Shown here piece by piece: positions 5,520 to 12,609 of a DNA stretch of 18,811 nt. The notes below the pieces were generated by a model. It saw only the letters and a program-made list of their open reading frames with translations, ran no database searches and was not told where the DNA came from. Made by a program: the position numbers and the translations under genes. The stretch is from Myxococcales bacterium (GTDB taxonomy: Bacteria > Myxococcota_C > UBA6777), in NCBI GenBank assembly GCA_027005175.1, contig JALTMC010000345.1, positions 1 through 18,811 of the forward strand. Reading direction: 5' to 3'. Position 1 is the first letter of the stretch; each line of letters begins with the position of its first letter.

Positions 5520-8500
5520 GTGACAGGTGTTGAGCAAACAAAAAGTTCCTGGTTTCGGCGTTTTCTGCTGCTACTCCTTGTGGGGTTGGTGTTTGTGGGG
5601 GGTGGGGGCTTTGGTCTGTTGTGGTTGTTGGGATTTCCTTTGAAGTTCTCGAGTAGTTTTGCGGGAATTCTGGCCTTTGAAGCGATATGCTTGTTGTGGC
5701 TGGGGATGCAAATCAAGGATAGCGTTCGAAGGGGGATTGCCCAGTCTCGATTTCAGCCTGATCGGGTGAGAGAGAGGGCTTGGACGGCGTTGGTTGTGGG
5801 TCTTTGTCTTCTCGTCGTGGAGCGAATGGTTTTGCCGACAGGGATCTGGTATCGAACGGTTGGTTTGCTGTTGGTTGCTAGCTCGGGGCTTTATGCGGTT
5901 TATTCATGGATTGTGGCTTGGCTACTCAACGCTGAGATGGCGGGTCGATTAAAGCACGGATTTGCAGAGCGTTGGGTTGGGCGTTTGCCATCTTGGTTGG
6001 TGGTTGCGTTTGGTTTGGTGGTGATTGTTCTCTTTGACTTTCTCGGTGGTATCTTTTGGTGGTATCGCACCTATGTTACGCCAGAACAGCGTGCGGCGGT
6101 GACGAAGAGAAACAAGCTACTTCGATCGGTTCAGCTCACCACGATTTACGATCGGCGTCAGCGTTATCTGGGTCTTTATACAAAGACAGAGAGCGACTGG
6201 AGTCGGCATTACAATGATCCAGGCATTCTCAAGTGGCGTGTAAGTCGGTTGATCTCTATGGCTGAGGGAAAGGTGGGGAAGCCTGCATGGTGGTGGCGTT
6301 ATCTTCCGGATGGTCATCGATTAAAGTGTGAGCCTTTTTCCATCGAAGCGTTTTTGCGTGTGCCTTATTATATGATTAAGCAACGTCGTAAGGTGGGAGG
6401 TAGTACACCAGCGTTGCAAGCTGCGAAGAACTTTTTGGATTTTGGGGCAAAACGTCAGGGTCTGGGTTTTCTGAGCACGGTCAGGCAGAAGTTATTTTCG
6501 GAGATGCCTCGGTCCTATATTATGTGTCAGTCTTTCTCTCCTGAAGAGATGATGGCGATTTATCAATCCATCGTTTGGGCGGGAGTGGGGGCAAATTACG
6601 GTTTGCATCGGCTTGCGTTGTATTTCTTTGCCAAGGATGTACCGCCTGATTTGTCGTGGAATGAGGCGGCAGTGGTCGTGGCTTCCCTGCCCAATCCTGG
6701 CCGTCTTAATCCCTGGTATCTTCAAAGTTGCCGTGAGGGGAAATGTGACAGTCAACGCAAGGCTCGTGTGTATAAAGTCTGGCTTAAACGGATTCAATTG
6801 CTGAAGAAGAAGTTGCGTAAAAACGGGATCTCTGTTCCTTCACAACTGCCTCTCTTTCGAAATGGAATGGGGAAGCTGAAGGCGATTTCCAGAGATTGGA
6901 AGACCCATGACTTTCATATTCGAAACTGGGTGGCGAAGATGATGCCTCCAACGGTAAAACATTGGAAGGGAGGCTCTCGTGTTCAGTTGTTTTACGATCG
7001 CAACTTGGTCACAGGTTTACCTGGAAAGCCCGGGCTTGTACAAGCCGTTGCATCCACCATTGAGTCTTATCGAGAACAGCTCGATGAGTTACAGCTTTCC
7101 TTTGCGTTGATCGATTCTCGAAGTGGTCAGATCGCTGCGCAATATGGTGGAGATGGGCATCTGGACATGGCTTTGGCACCCAAGCCTGTGGTGGGGTCGA
7201 TGTTTAAGGTGATCACGTTGATGGTTGGAGATTTCTGGCCTGATGAACTGCCACTGCTCAACAAAGGACGGTATGGAGGGCATCGTCGTCGCTTTTTCTA
7301 TCATCCCACACGTCGTTTTCGAGGTCATGTGATACGCAACAGTCACTCGATGCCCGCTTATGTGAAGAAGACAGATGCGCTGCGGATCTCTGCAAATATT
7401 GGTTTTGTCTTCTTTTCGTTGCGATGGACTTGGCTGCTTCCTCCATTAAAGTGGATGGAACTCTTGCGTATCGGGTTGGAGCAACTCTATATCGACAAAC
7501 TGAAGTTTAAGCCACAAGCTGCCTCTGCCAAAGTGAAGTCGTTGATGGGGGCACCCAAGACGTTGCGGATCGCTTTGATTCGTCACTTTGGATACAGCCG
7601 TTATTTGCGGAACTTGAGACAAGAGGCGGCTTTTGAGGCCGCTAAGGCTGCTACGATAAAAGCTCTGTTGAGCGATGTCACTGTGAAGAAAGAACACCTG
7701 ACGGATCTGCTTGCTGCAGACATGACAGACGACCTTGAAACACTTCCTGAGAAAATCAAGCAAGTCTTATTGGCACAGCGAAAGGTGTACCAGCAGCGGT
7801 TTCAGGCGGGAGGTCTTACTCTTGAGATCTTGTCGTGGTGTCGGGAGCTTCGCATGGAGATGGGGCTGCGTTATCTCATACATCTAGCAGAGACGGTTGC
7901 GGGGTATCGACGGAAGAAGGACCACTTGAAGCCCGTACTCACGATGACACTGGGGGTTAATAATACCCAAACCCATCAAGTCGCAGCCATCGCGGGTTTT
8001 GTCACATCGGGGCACCTCCGTCGGGTCTCGATGGTGCGCAAGGTCGATCGGGCAGGTGAGTTGTTGTTTGAGCACAAGGACAAGATCTATCCGATGCCGA
8101 TTTCGACCAAAGCACTTGAAGGTCTGCGCAAGGCAATGCATGCCGTGCTCAAGGGGGGAACAGCAAGGTGGGCGGGTCGGTGGGTTCAGAAAAAATACGG
8201 GGACGCTGTTCTTGCGAAATCGGGAGCAAAAACAGGGACGGTTCAAAGGTCTCGTGGTATTAGCTGTGTGGGTTATTTGGAACACCGCGCTGGTGCTGTC
8301 ACCCTGTCTACACCAACCAATGAAATCCTAAAGACCTATCGAATTCGACGCTCATTGCTCCGGCGCAAAAAATTGCACGAGAAGTGGTATCGTCGTTGGA
8401 TGACACGCTATGAAAATTCGATTCCCGGCTCTCGTCGCTCTCGTCGTTATCGTCGCAAGGCCCTCTCTCACCAGGCCAAGAGCGCGGGGATAGAGCAACT

Positions 8501-9512
8501 GTTGTTGGAGGCGAAGCAGTCCGGGAGACGTTATCATCAGATGCGAAAGAAGTATAAGGCCCATTACAAAGCTGCCGTGGCTGCGCGAAGATCTGCTCGT
8601 ACATCGTATTATCGAGCACGTCGGTATCGTCGTAGGGCGCGGAGAGCTGCTCGAAGAGCCCGACGTTATCTTCGGAAGATGAACTTTTTTAAACGCAGGC
8701 TACCACCGGTTGTGCTCCCCGGTGGAAAGCGGTTTGTTCCAAAGACACGGAGGGATAGGATCCATTGGAAGCGTTTCGTTTACTGGGGAAGCAAATACAA
8801 GGCCGCTTTGCATCAGAAGAGGGAGTGGCTTCGTAAAGCGCGAGAACAGGCTGTGATTCGCAGTCAGATGAAGAGGGTTCGCCGAGAAAAGATGGCTCTG
8901 TATCGGCAGACTTTGGAGTCTTTTCGCGATGCTTCGATGGCCTTTCACAAAACACATGAGCGTTGGACTCTCTCCTCTGCCAAAGCCTGTCGGATCTTAT
9001 TTACCTTGCTGAGCCATTGGAAGGACTGGGAAGAGAAGATCGAGACACCACCCACGTTTGCACAAGGTGTGGCAAGCCCACCGACACAGAAAGTGCCCAT
9101 GACAACCATTCAGGTTGGCCTCTCACCTGTCATTCCAAAGCCACAGCCCACTGTACCGAGTCTCTCTCCCTCTGTTCGGTTGAGACCTGCTTCGCCGAAG
9201 CTCAGTCCAACAACACCGAGAGCTCTTGCTCCTACGCTACAGATGAAACCTTCCCTACTACGTATGCCCTTGGGAAGAACTGTAACATCGCCGCCTCGTA
9301 AGAGCCCCTTGGGAAGAACTGTAACATCGCTGCCTCGTAAGAGCCCCTCGAAGTTGTTTTTCAAGACACCTTCAAGCCTCTCACTCAAGACTCCTCTCAA
9401 GCGAAGCTCTCCTCCAACTCGGCGGAGCACCTTAAAGCTTCCATCGTTGCGTCTCAAATTATTGCAAGCTCCTCCACGTATGGTTGGAGAAAAGCCTACA
9501 CCACGCAGGTAA
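5520..9512 (+). CDS. Class A penicillin-binding protein with Arg-rich and Pro-rich extensions
   Basis: A bifunctional peptidoglycan synthase of 1330 aa, against about 650-900 aa for usual class A PBPs. Several hydrophobic segments lie in the first 185 residues. The GT51 region follows. Its first motif, normally ED-x(2)-F-x(2)-H-x-G, is degenerate (MAEGK, candidate E249); GGST is at 293-296, AKN near 303, and a second candidate catalytic Glu is E328. Glycosyltransferase activity is therefore uncertain. The transpeptidase is complete: SMFK (S560, K563), SAN (624-626) and KTGT (904-907). The 280 residues between SAN and KTG are longer than usual and contain a helical insert at about 650-790. Beyond the transpeptidase, residues 935-1170 are extremely basic (14 of 22 residues at 1032-1053 are Arg or Lys), and 1175-1330 are Pro/Ser/Lys-rich with repeats. 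The start is GTG 5520; an in-frame stop at 5496 excludes a longer form, and the upstream AAGAAGCGAG is a weak ribosome site. Confidence 0.85.
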   Translation: MTGVEQTKSSWFRRFLLLLLVGLVFVGGGGFGLLWLLGFPLKFSSSFAGILAFEAICLLWLGMQIKDSVRRGIAQSRFQPDRVRERAWTALVVGLCLLVVERMVLPTGIWYRTVGLLLVASSGLYAVYSWIVAWLLNAEMAGRLKHGFAERWVGRLPSWLVVAFGLVVIVLFDFLGGIFWWYRTYVTPEQRAAVTKRNKLLRSVQLTTIYDRRQRYLGLYTKTESDWSRHYNDPGILKWRVSRLISMAEGKVGKPAWWWRYLPDGHRLKCEPFSIEAFLRVPYYMIKQRRKVGGSTPALQAAKNFLDFGAKRQGLGFLSTVRQKLFSEMPRSYIMCQSFSPEEMMAIYQSIVWAGVGANYGLHRLALYFFAKDVPPDLSWNEAAVVVASLPNPGRLNPWYLQSCREGKCDSQRKARVYKVWLKRIQLLKKKLRKNGISVPSQLPLFRNGMGKLKAISRDWKTHDFHIRNWVAKMMPPTVKHWKGGSRVQLFYDRNLVTGLPGKPGLVQAVASTIESYREQLDELQLSFALIDSRSGQIAAQYGGDGHLDMALAPKPVVGSMFKVITLMVGDFWPDELPLLNKGRYGGHRRRFFYHPTRRFRGHVIRNSHSMPAYVKKTDALRISANIGFVFFSLRWTWLLPPLKWMELLRIGLEQLYIDKLKFKPQAASAKVKSLMGAPKTLRIALIRHFGYSRYLRNLRQEAAFEAAKAATIKALLSDVTVKKEHLTDLLAADMTDDLETLPEKIKQVLLAQRKVYQQRFQAGGLTLEILSWCRELRMEMGLRYLIHLAETVAGYRRKKDHLKPVLTMTLGVNNTQTHQVAAIAGFVTSGHLRRVSMVRKVDRAGELLFEHKDKIYPMPISTKALEGLRKAMHAVLKGGTARWAGRWVQKKYGDAVLAKSGAKTGTVQRSRGISCVGYLEHRAGAVTLSTPTNEILKTYRIRRSLLRRKKLHEKWYRRWMTRYENSIPGSRRSRRYRRKALSHQAKSAGIEQLLLEAKQSGRRYHQMRKKYKAHYKAAVAARRSARTSYYRARRYRRRARRAARRARRYLRKMNFFKRRLPPVVLPGGKRFVPKTRRDRIHWKRFVYWGSKYKAALHQKREWLRKAREQAVIRSQMKRVRREKMALYRQTLESFRDASMAFHKTHERWTLSSAKACRILFTLLSHWKDWEEKIETPPTFAQGVASPPTQKVPMTTIQVGLSPVIPKPQPTVPSLSPSVRLRPASPKLSPTTPRALAPTLQMKPSLLRMPLGRTVTSPPRKSPLGRTVTSLPRKSPSKLFFKTPSSLSLKTPLKRSSPPTRRSTLKLPSLRLKLLQAPPRMVGEKPTPRR
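9269..9346 (+). repeat. 39-bp tandem duplication in the PBP tail
   Basis: Two almost identical 39-bp units (9269-9307 and 9308-9346) encode the 13-residue repeat LGRTVTSPPRKSP then LGRTVTSLPRKSP. They lie in the disordered tail of the PBP. Near-identity at the DNA level indicates a recent duplication. Confidence 0.9.
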
Positions 9513-9558
9513 TAACGTATACTCACTCAAATGCAGAAGCAAGAATTTTAATGCTTGC
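9513..9558. terminator. Weak dyad between convergent PBP and anti-sigma genes
   Basis: Only 35 bases separate the two stop codons. GCAAG (9539-9543) and CTTGC (9554-9558) form a 5-bp stem around an AT-rich loop. It could give weak termination in both directions, but there is no strong T-run, and the right arm lies inside the anti-sigma gene. Confidence 0.2.
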
Positions 9559-10336
9559 GGAAGGAGTGGGATGTGGGTTGTTGGTGGAGGAGGGATGTGG
9601 GGTATTGGTGGAGGATGGCGTTGGTTAGGGGGTTTTGATTGTTACGCTTGGCCATTTTGCACCAGGGGTGTTTGTCGTTTTGCCCTGATTTGTGGAAGTG
9701 TCCAGGAAGATCACACTCTCGAAGTGAGATGGTGGGAGTTTCATTAGACATTCCAACGCGTTGAAGTATTGGATCTGAGCCCACAGATCGTTCCAAAGAG
9801 ATGCGATTTTGTTGGTCTTGTGCATGAAACTTCTTGGCACTTTGGAAGATCTTTCGGAGGTACTGTTTGGTGGCCAGCATGCGGCTTTTTTGTTGTTCAT
9901 CCAGGGGATTGGTTTGAGGCTCCATGGACACCTTTTGTATCGACGGTCCCGGAAGGTTCCCCCTGGGATGTTCTGCAACAAAGCTGTTGTTTACAGAATG
10001 CTCTGCAACAAAGCTATTGTTCACAGTGGGAGACCACAGGAGCGTTCCAAGGGCGAGCATAAATGCACCAACGGTTGCCATGGAGAGTGAGAACCAGCCT
10101 CGTTGGATACGGACTTCGTTGTCTAACGTTGTATGGATCAGTGCTTTGAGTTGCATAGGAGCGATTTCGCAAGGGAGTGTCTTGCGAAGGGTTCGACGTT
10201 GGGCGCGAAAATAGTTCACTTCCTCACGACAACGGGTGCATTGTGCGAGGTGGAGTTCAAACTCGATTTGTTCTCTTTCGTCGAATTCAAGGTCGATATA
10301 AGCATGTAAAAACCGACGAAGTTCTGAGCAGTCCAT
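9548..10336 (-). CDS. Anti-sigma factor with RsrA-like zinc-finger (ZAS) domain
   Basis: From ATG 10336 this is 262 aa. Residues 1-40 form an anti-sigma zinc-binding domain: MDCSEL gives C3, and HLAQCTRC gives H29, C33 and C36 (HxxxCxxC). The same layout, including the N-terminal Cys, occurs in RsrA, which binds its sigma factor until thiols are oxidised. One membrane helix spans about 81-101, so the finger would be cytoplasmic and the rest extracytoplasmic. The outer part is low in recognisable structure and carries two tandem duplications: NNSFVAEH twice, and HQYPTSL/HQQPTSH near the end. The start is chosen from AAGGA upstream, which fits GTG 10339 (7 nt) or ATG 10336 (10 nt). An open frame continues to 10369 without a better ribosome site. 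It lies 152 bp downstream of the sigma gene on the same strand and is probably co-transcribed with it. Redox sensing is inference. Confidence 0.75.
   Translation of the reverse strand: MDCSELRRFLHAYIDLEFDEREQIEFELHLAQCTRCREEVNYFRAQRRTLRKTLPCEIAPMQLKALIHTTLDNEVRIQRGWFSLSMATVGAFMLALGTLLWSPTVNNSFVAEHSVNNSFVAEHPRGNLPGPSIQKVSMEPQTNPLDEQQKSRMLATKQYLRKIFQSAKKFHAQDQQNRISLERSVGSDPILQRVGMSNETPTISLRECDLPGHFHKSGQNDKHPWCKMAKRNNQNPLTNAILHQYPTSLLHQQPTSHSFRKH
9568..9615. repeat. 24-bp tandem duplication at the 3' end of the anti-sigma gene
   Basis: Units 9568-9591 and 9592-9615 share GGGATGTGGG and TTGGTGGAGGA with about three differences. On the minus strand they encode LHQYPTSL then LHQQPTSH, a duplicated octapeptide a few residues before the stop codon. 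Confidence 0.85.
9970..10029. repeat. 30-bp tandem duplication in the anti-sigma gene
   Basis: Units 9970-9999 and 10000-10029 share CTCTGCAACAAAGCT or a one-base variant. They encode VNNSFVAEH twice, just outside the membrane helix. Only a handful of bases differ. Confidence 0.85.
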
Positions 10337-10488
10337 CACTTGAACATCCTTCTTTTGTTGTTCATGCATGTGGGTCGAGAGGCCATGTTGTTTGGTTTCA
10401 ACACGATGTGGTGCCTGTGTTTGTACCGACCGACCATGCTGCTCTATCCAGTCTTGTCCTACTTCTTCCAGCGTTTGTACGAAAGCAG

Positions 10489-11127
10489 CTAGGACACTGC
10501 GGCTTTGCGCTGTCGGTAGCCGTCGAGGCTGGCTACCTTATCCGTTTGTGTTGTTGTCTCTTCTGTGGCAGTTCCCTTTGAAATATAGCCGTGCTCTAAA
10601 GCGTATTCTCGGAGCAGCTTTCTCAGCAAGCGACGGCCTCGATAGAGTCGGCTCATCACGGTGCCTATGGGGCATTCTACGATCTCAGCGATCTCTTTGT
10701 AGGAAAAGTCTTCCAGATCGGCAAGGAGTACGATGGTTCTAAAATCGACAGGGATTTGTTGAAGTGCGCCCATTACCTGGTCGCTGACAAAGCGATCGAG
10801 GATCTGCTTTTCGTTGTCGCGGTAATCGGCATCGGACTTCATAATGTGTTCCCAATCCCAATCTTCGACAATTTCACGATCGCGCTGTTGTTTGCGGTAC
10901 TGGTTAATGAAAGTGTTTGTCATGATCTTAAACAACCAAGCTTTGATATGTGTACCTGCTTGAAAGCGATGGAAGAAACGAAATGCTTTGAGGAAGGTTT
11001 CCTGAATCAGGTCTTCCGCTTCACTTTCACTACGGGTCAGGCGCAAAGCTGTATTGTAGAGAGCATCCAGATGTGGCAATGTCAGCTCTTCAAACTCACT
11101 TTTTTTAGAGCGCTTCCAAAATCGCAT
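10489..11127 (-). CDS. ECF-family RNA polymerase sigma factor
   Basis: From ATG 11127 this is 212 aa, normal for an ECF sigma factor. Region 2 (about 14-85) contains AEDLIQETFLKAFRFF and IKAWLFKIMTNTFINQYRK, the core-binding and -10 recognition part. Region 4 (about 120-175) contains LLADLEDFSYKEIAEIV and CPIGTVMSRLYRGRRLLRK, the -35 recognition helix-turn-helix. The IGTVMSRLYRGRR signature and the neighbouring ZAS anti-sigma point to the SigR/ECF12-like or a related RpoE-like group. A longer frame begins at GTG 11178, but ATG 11127 has AAGGA nine bases upstream and is preferred. The anti-sigma gene follows on the same strand after 152 bp. Autoregulation is likely for such pairs, but I did not find a clear ECF promoter motif upstream. 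Confidence 0.92.
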   Translation of the reverse strand: MRFWKRSKKSEFEELTLPHLDALYNTALRLTRSESEAEDLIQETFLKAFRFFHRFQAGTHIKAWLFKIMTNTFINQYRKQQRDREIVEDWDWEHIMKSDADYRDNEKQILDRFVSDQVMGALQQIPVDFRTIVLLADLEDFSYKEIAEIVECPIGTVMSRLYRGRRLLRKLLREYALEHGYISKGTATEETTTQTDKVASLDGYRQRKAAVS

Positions 11128-11192
11128 GATAAAACATCCTTGTAGACTATCTGTGGAACTCGGTATGACTTCCTGCACTCATCTAAACAATA

Positions 11193-11255
11193 GCTCACAT
11201 CCATCAAAAAGCAAATCCTGAGATGCTCACGTCTATCAAAAAGCAAATCCTGGGA
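11193..11255. repeat. 32-bp direct repeat upstream of the sigma gene
   Basis: Copies at 11193-11223 and 11225-11255 share ATCAAAAAGCAAATCCTG and flanking GCTCAC, with three or four differences in 31 positions. They lie 65-130 bp upstream of the sigma start, where a promoter is expected. They may be two regulator sites three helical turns apart, or simply another local duplication. Confidence 0.8.
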
Positions 11256-11261
11256 TTCGAC

Positions 11262-11288
11262 GATGAGACAAAAGCTAGGTGTCTCATC
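11262..11288. promoter_or_regulatory. 27-bp inverted repeat between divergent sigma and lipoprotein genes
   Basis: GATGAGACA (11262-11270) and TGTCTCATC (11280-11288) form a perfect 9-bp dyad around a 9-base centre. No T-run follows on either strand, so an operator or a 5' leader hairpin is more likely than a terminator. The remaining divergent region (11289-11507) is AT-rich near 11370-11460, with -10-like TATATT (11375) and TATGAT (11420) but no good -35 partner. Confidence 0.5.
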
Positions 11289-11507
11289 TTGGGGTGGGAG
11301 GGTCTGCTCTCCCTTCGATGTCATAGAAACTGTGTATGTGTGCATCTTATTCCCCTTCTTTTCCTTTGTTGTGATATATTTTCCCGAGTTTGGTCGATTT
11401 GGGGAGCAATACTCTGTTGTATGATATTTGAATGATGAATGATATTCTGTTGATATGTGAAGTTGGGTTGGCCTTCGTGAGGACTTCTCTCAGAAGGGGG
11501 TGTGGTG

Positions 11508-12443
11508 GTGAAGCATAGCACCTTACGAGGCCTTTTACGCATTCTGGTCGGTTTGGGGTTGGCCACGGTCTTTCTCTGGAAGTGGGGTTGCGTCCTAGAT
11601 GTTCCTGATCTTCAAGGGTGGTCGTGTCTTTCGGATCAAGATTGTCTTTCTCCTTTGGTGTGCAAAGATAGGATCTGTCGAAAGCCTTGTTTCAATGATT
11701 TAGACTGTCTCGCTGGGAGTTCTTGCACCAACAAGTTTTGCCAGTCGGAGCAGACGAATGATGGGGGAGATCCTGATCTTTTCTGTGTCCCACGCCCTGG
11801 CGGTGAGATCTGCAATGGAAAGGATGACAACTGTAACAATCAGATTGACGAGGGTGGTGTCTGTAAGAAAGAAGGGCAGATCTGTGAGTTTGGGAGTACA
11901 GGAACCCAATCTTGTGGGCCTGGTCTAAAGTGTGCCGCTCTCTCTCTTTATCCCGATCGTCCGAGACTATGCTTGAGGGTTTGTTCCCTGAGCGATCTTT
12001 CTTCCTGCCCTGATAAGTTTCTTTGCCTTCGTTCCAGTGCAAATATCAAAGCGATTTGTATGCAGATAAAATGCACCCAAGACTCTGACTGTGTTTACAA
12101 AAGCAGTCAAATTGTCGGTTTCTCCTGTGTGCGTATTGGCGGAAGTAACCGCCTCTGTCTTCCTGCATTTTCCAAGACGGGTACATCCAAAGCCGGTGAA
12201 CGTTGTTCCCCTATGGAAGACCTCTGGTGTGCTGCTCATCTCTCGTGCACCCGGCAAGTCTCACAGGCGGACGGGATATGTACTGTGCGGTGTAGCTCAG
12301 ACACGGATTGTCCCAAAGAGTTGACAGGGGCTACGTGTCAGTCGTTGGATAATATCAAGGTTTGCTGGAAGAAGTGCTCCTCCGCTGCTGATTGTTCCCA
12401 AGGTTTGCAATGCAAAAATGGAAAATGTGAACCCAACAAGTAA
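11508..12443 (+). CDS. Cys-rich secreted lipoprotein with MopE-type motif
   Basis: This is a protein of about 311 aa. The first 27 residues form a signal peptide (basic start, then LLRILVGLGLATVFLW), ending at WKWGC, a poor but plausible lipobox. If it is processed, the mature protein starts at that Cys. About 35 Cys follow. There are repeated C-x-(S/N)D-x-DC...C...C modules near residues 40-57, 61-78, 188-195, 262-278 and 290-307. CNGKDDNCNNQIDEG (about 102-116) matches the Asp/Asn/Cys signature found in many myxobacterial and MopE-related secreted proteins, where it has been linked to metal binding. Three GTG codons at 11502, 11505 and 11508 could start translation; the last is 7 nt after AGAAGGGGG and is preferred. 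It is divergent from the sigma gene and could be part of its regulon, which is inference. Function unknown; surface or periplasmic location likely. Confidence 0.75.
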   Translation: MKHSTLRGLLRILVGLGLATVFLWKWGCVLDVPDLQGWSCLSDQDCLSPLVCKDRICRKPCFNDLDCLAGSSCTNKFCQSEQTNDGGDPDLFCVPRPGGEICNGKDDNCNNQIDEGGVCKKEGQICEFGSTGTQSCGPGLKCAALSLYPDRPRLCLRVCSLSDLSSCPDKFLCLRSSANIKAICMQIKCTQDSDCVYKSSQIVGFSCVRIGGSNRLCLPAFSKTGTSKAGERCSPMEDLWCAAHLSCTRQVSQADGICTVRCSSDTDCPKELTGATCQSLDNIKVCWKKCSSAADCSQGLQCKNGKCEPNK

Positions 12444-12472
12444 GTTTTTTATCGTCGCTGCTCGTCGCTACC

Positions 12473-12609
12473 GCAGGCTGTCTTGTTGGGAGAGTGTTGT
12501 GGTAGGGCGTCGTTGAGAAAATGCTGTCGTAGGTTGTTTTGTTGGGAGAGCGTTATTGTAGGCCGTCTTGTTGGGAGAGCGTTATTGTAGGCCGTCTTGT
12601 TGGGAGAGG
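12473..12609. repeat. 29-bp tandem array spanning the 3' end of the TPR gene
   Basis: Units begin at 12473, 12502, 12529, 12558 and 12587. The core is GTAGGCCGTCTTGTTGGGAG. The units starting at 12529 and 12558 are nearly identical, that at 12502 is degenerate (27 bp) and the last is partial. The array starts 30 bp past the lipoprotein stop and runs into the minus-strand TPR gene, whose last codons (SQQDGLQ) and TAA stop are made of repeat sequence. Units further out also contain the TAA. It fills nearly all of the 138-bp convergent spacer; no hairpin terminator was seen. Confidence 0.9.

Noticed and set aside
9110-9526. 138-codon minus-strand frame opposite the PBP tail
   Set aside because: It is repetitive because it lies opposite the duplicated, Pro-rich PBP tail. 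The PBP frame has an intact upstream domain structure and continues through here, so this is a shadow.
11082-11345. 87-codon minus-strand frame upstream of and overlapping the sigma gene
   Set aside because: It crosses the control-region repeats and overlaps the sigma start in another frame, with no domain or ribosome support.
12473-12609. Possible CRISPR or integron-type site in the 29-bp array
   Set aside because: Units are head-to-tail without spacers, continue into coding sequence and lack attC-like dyads.
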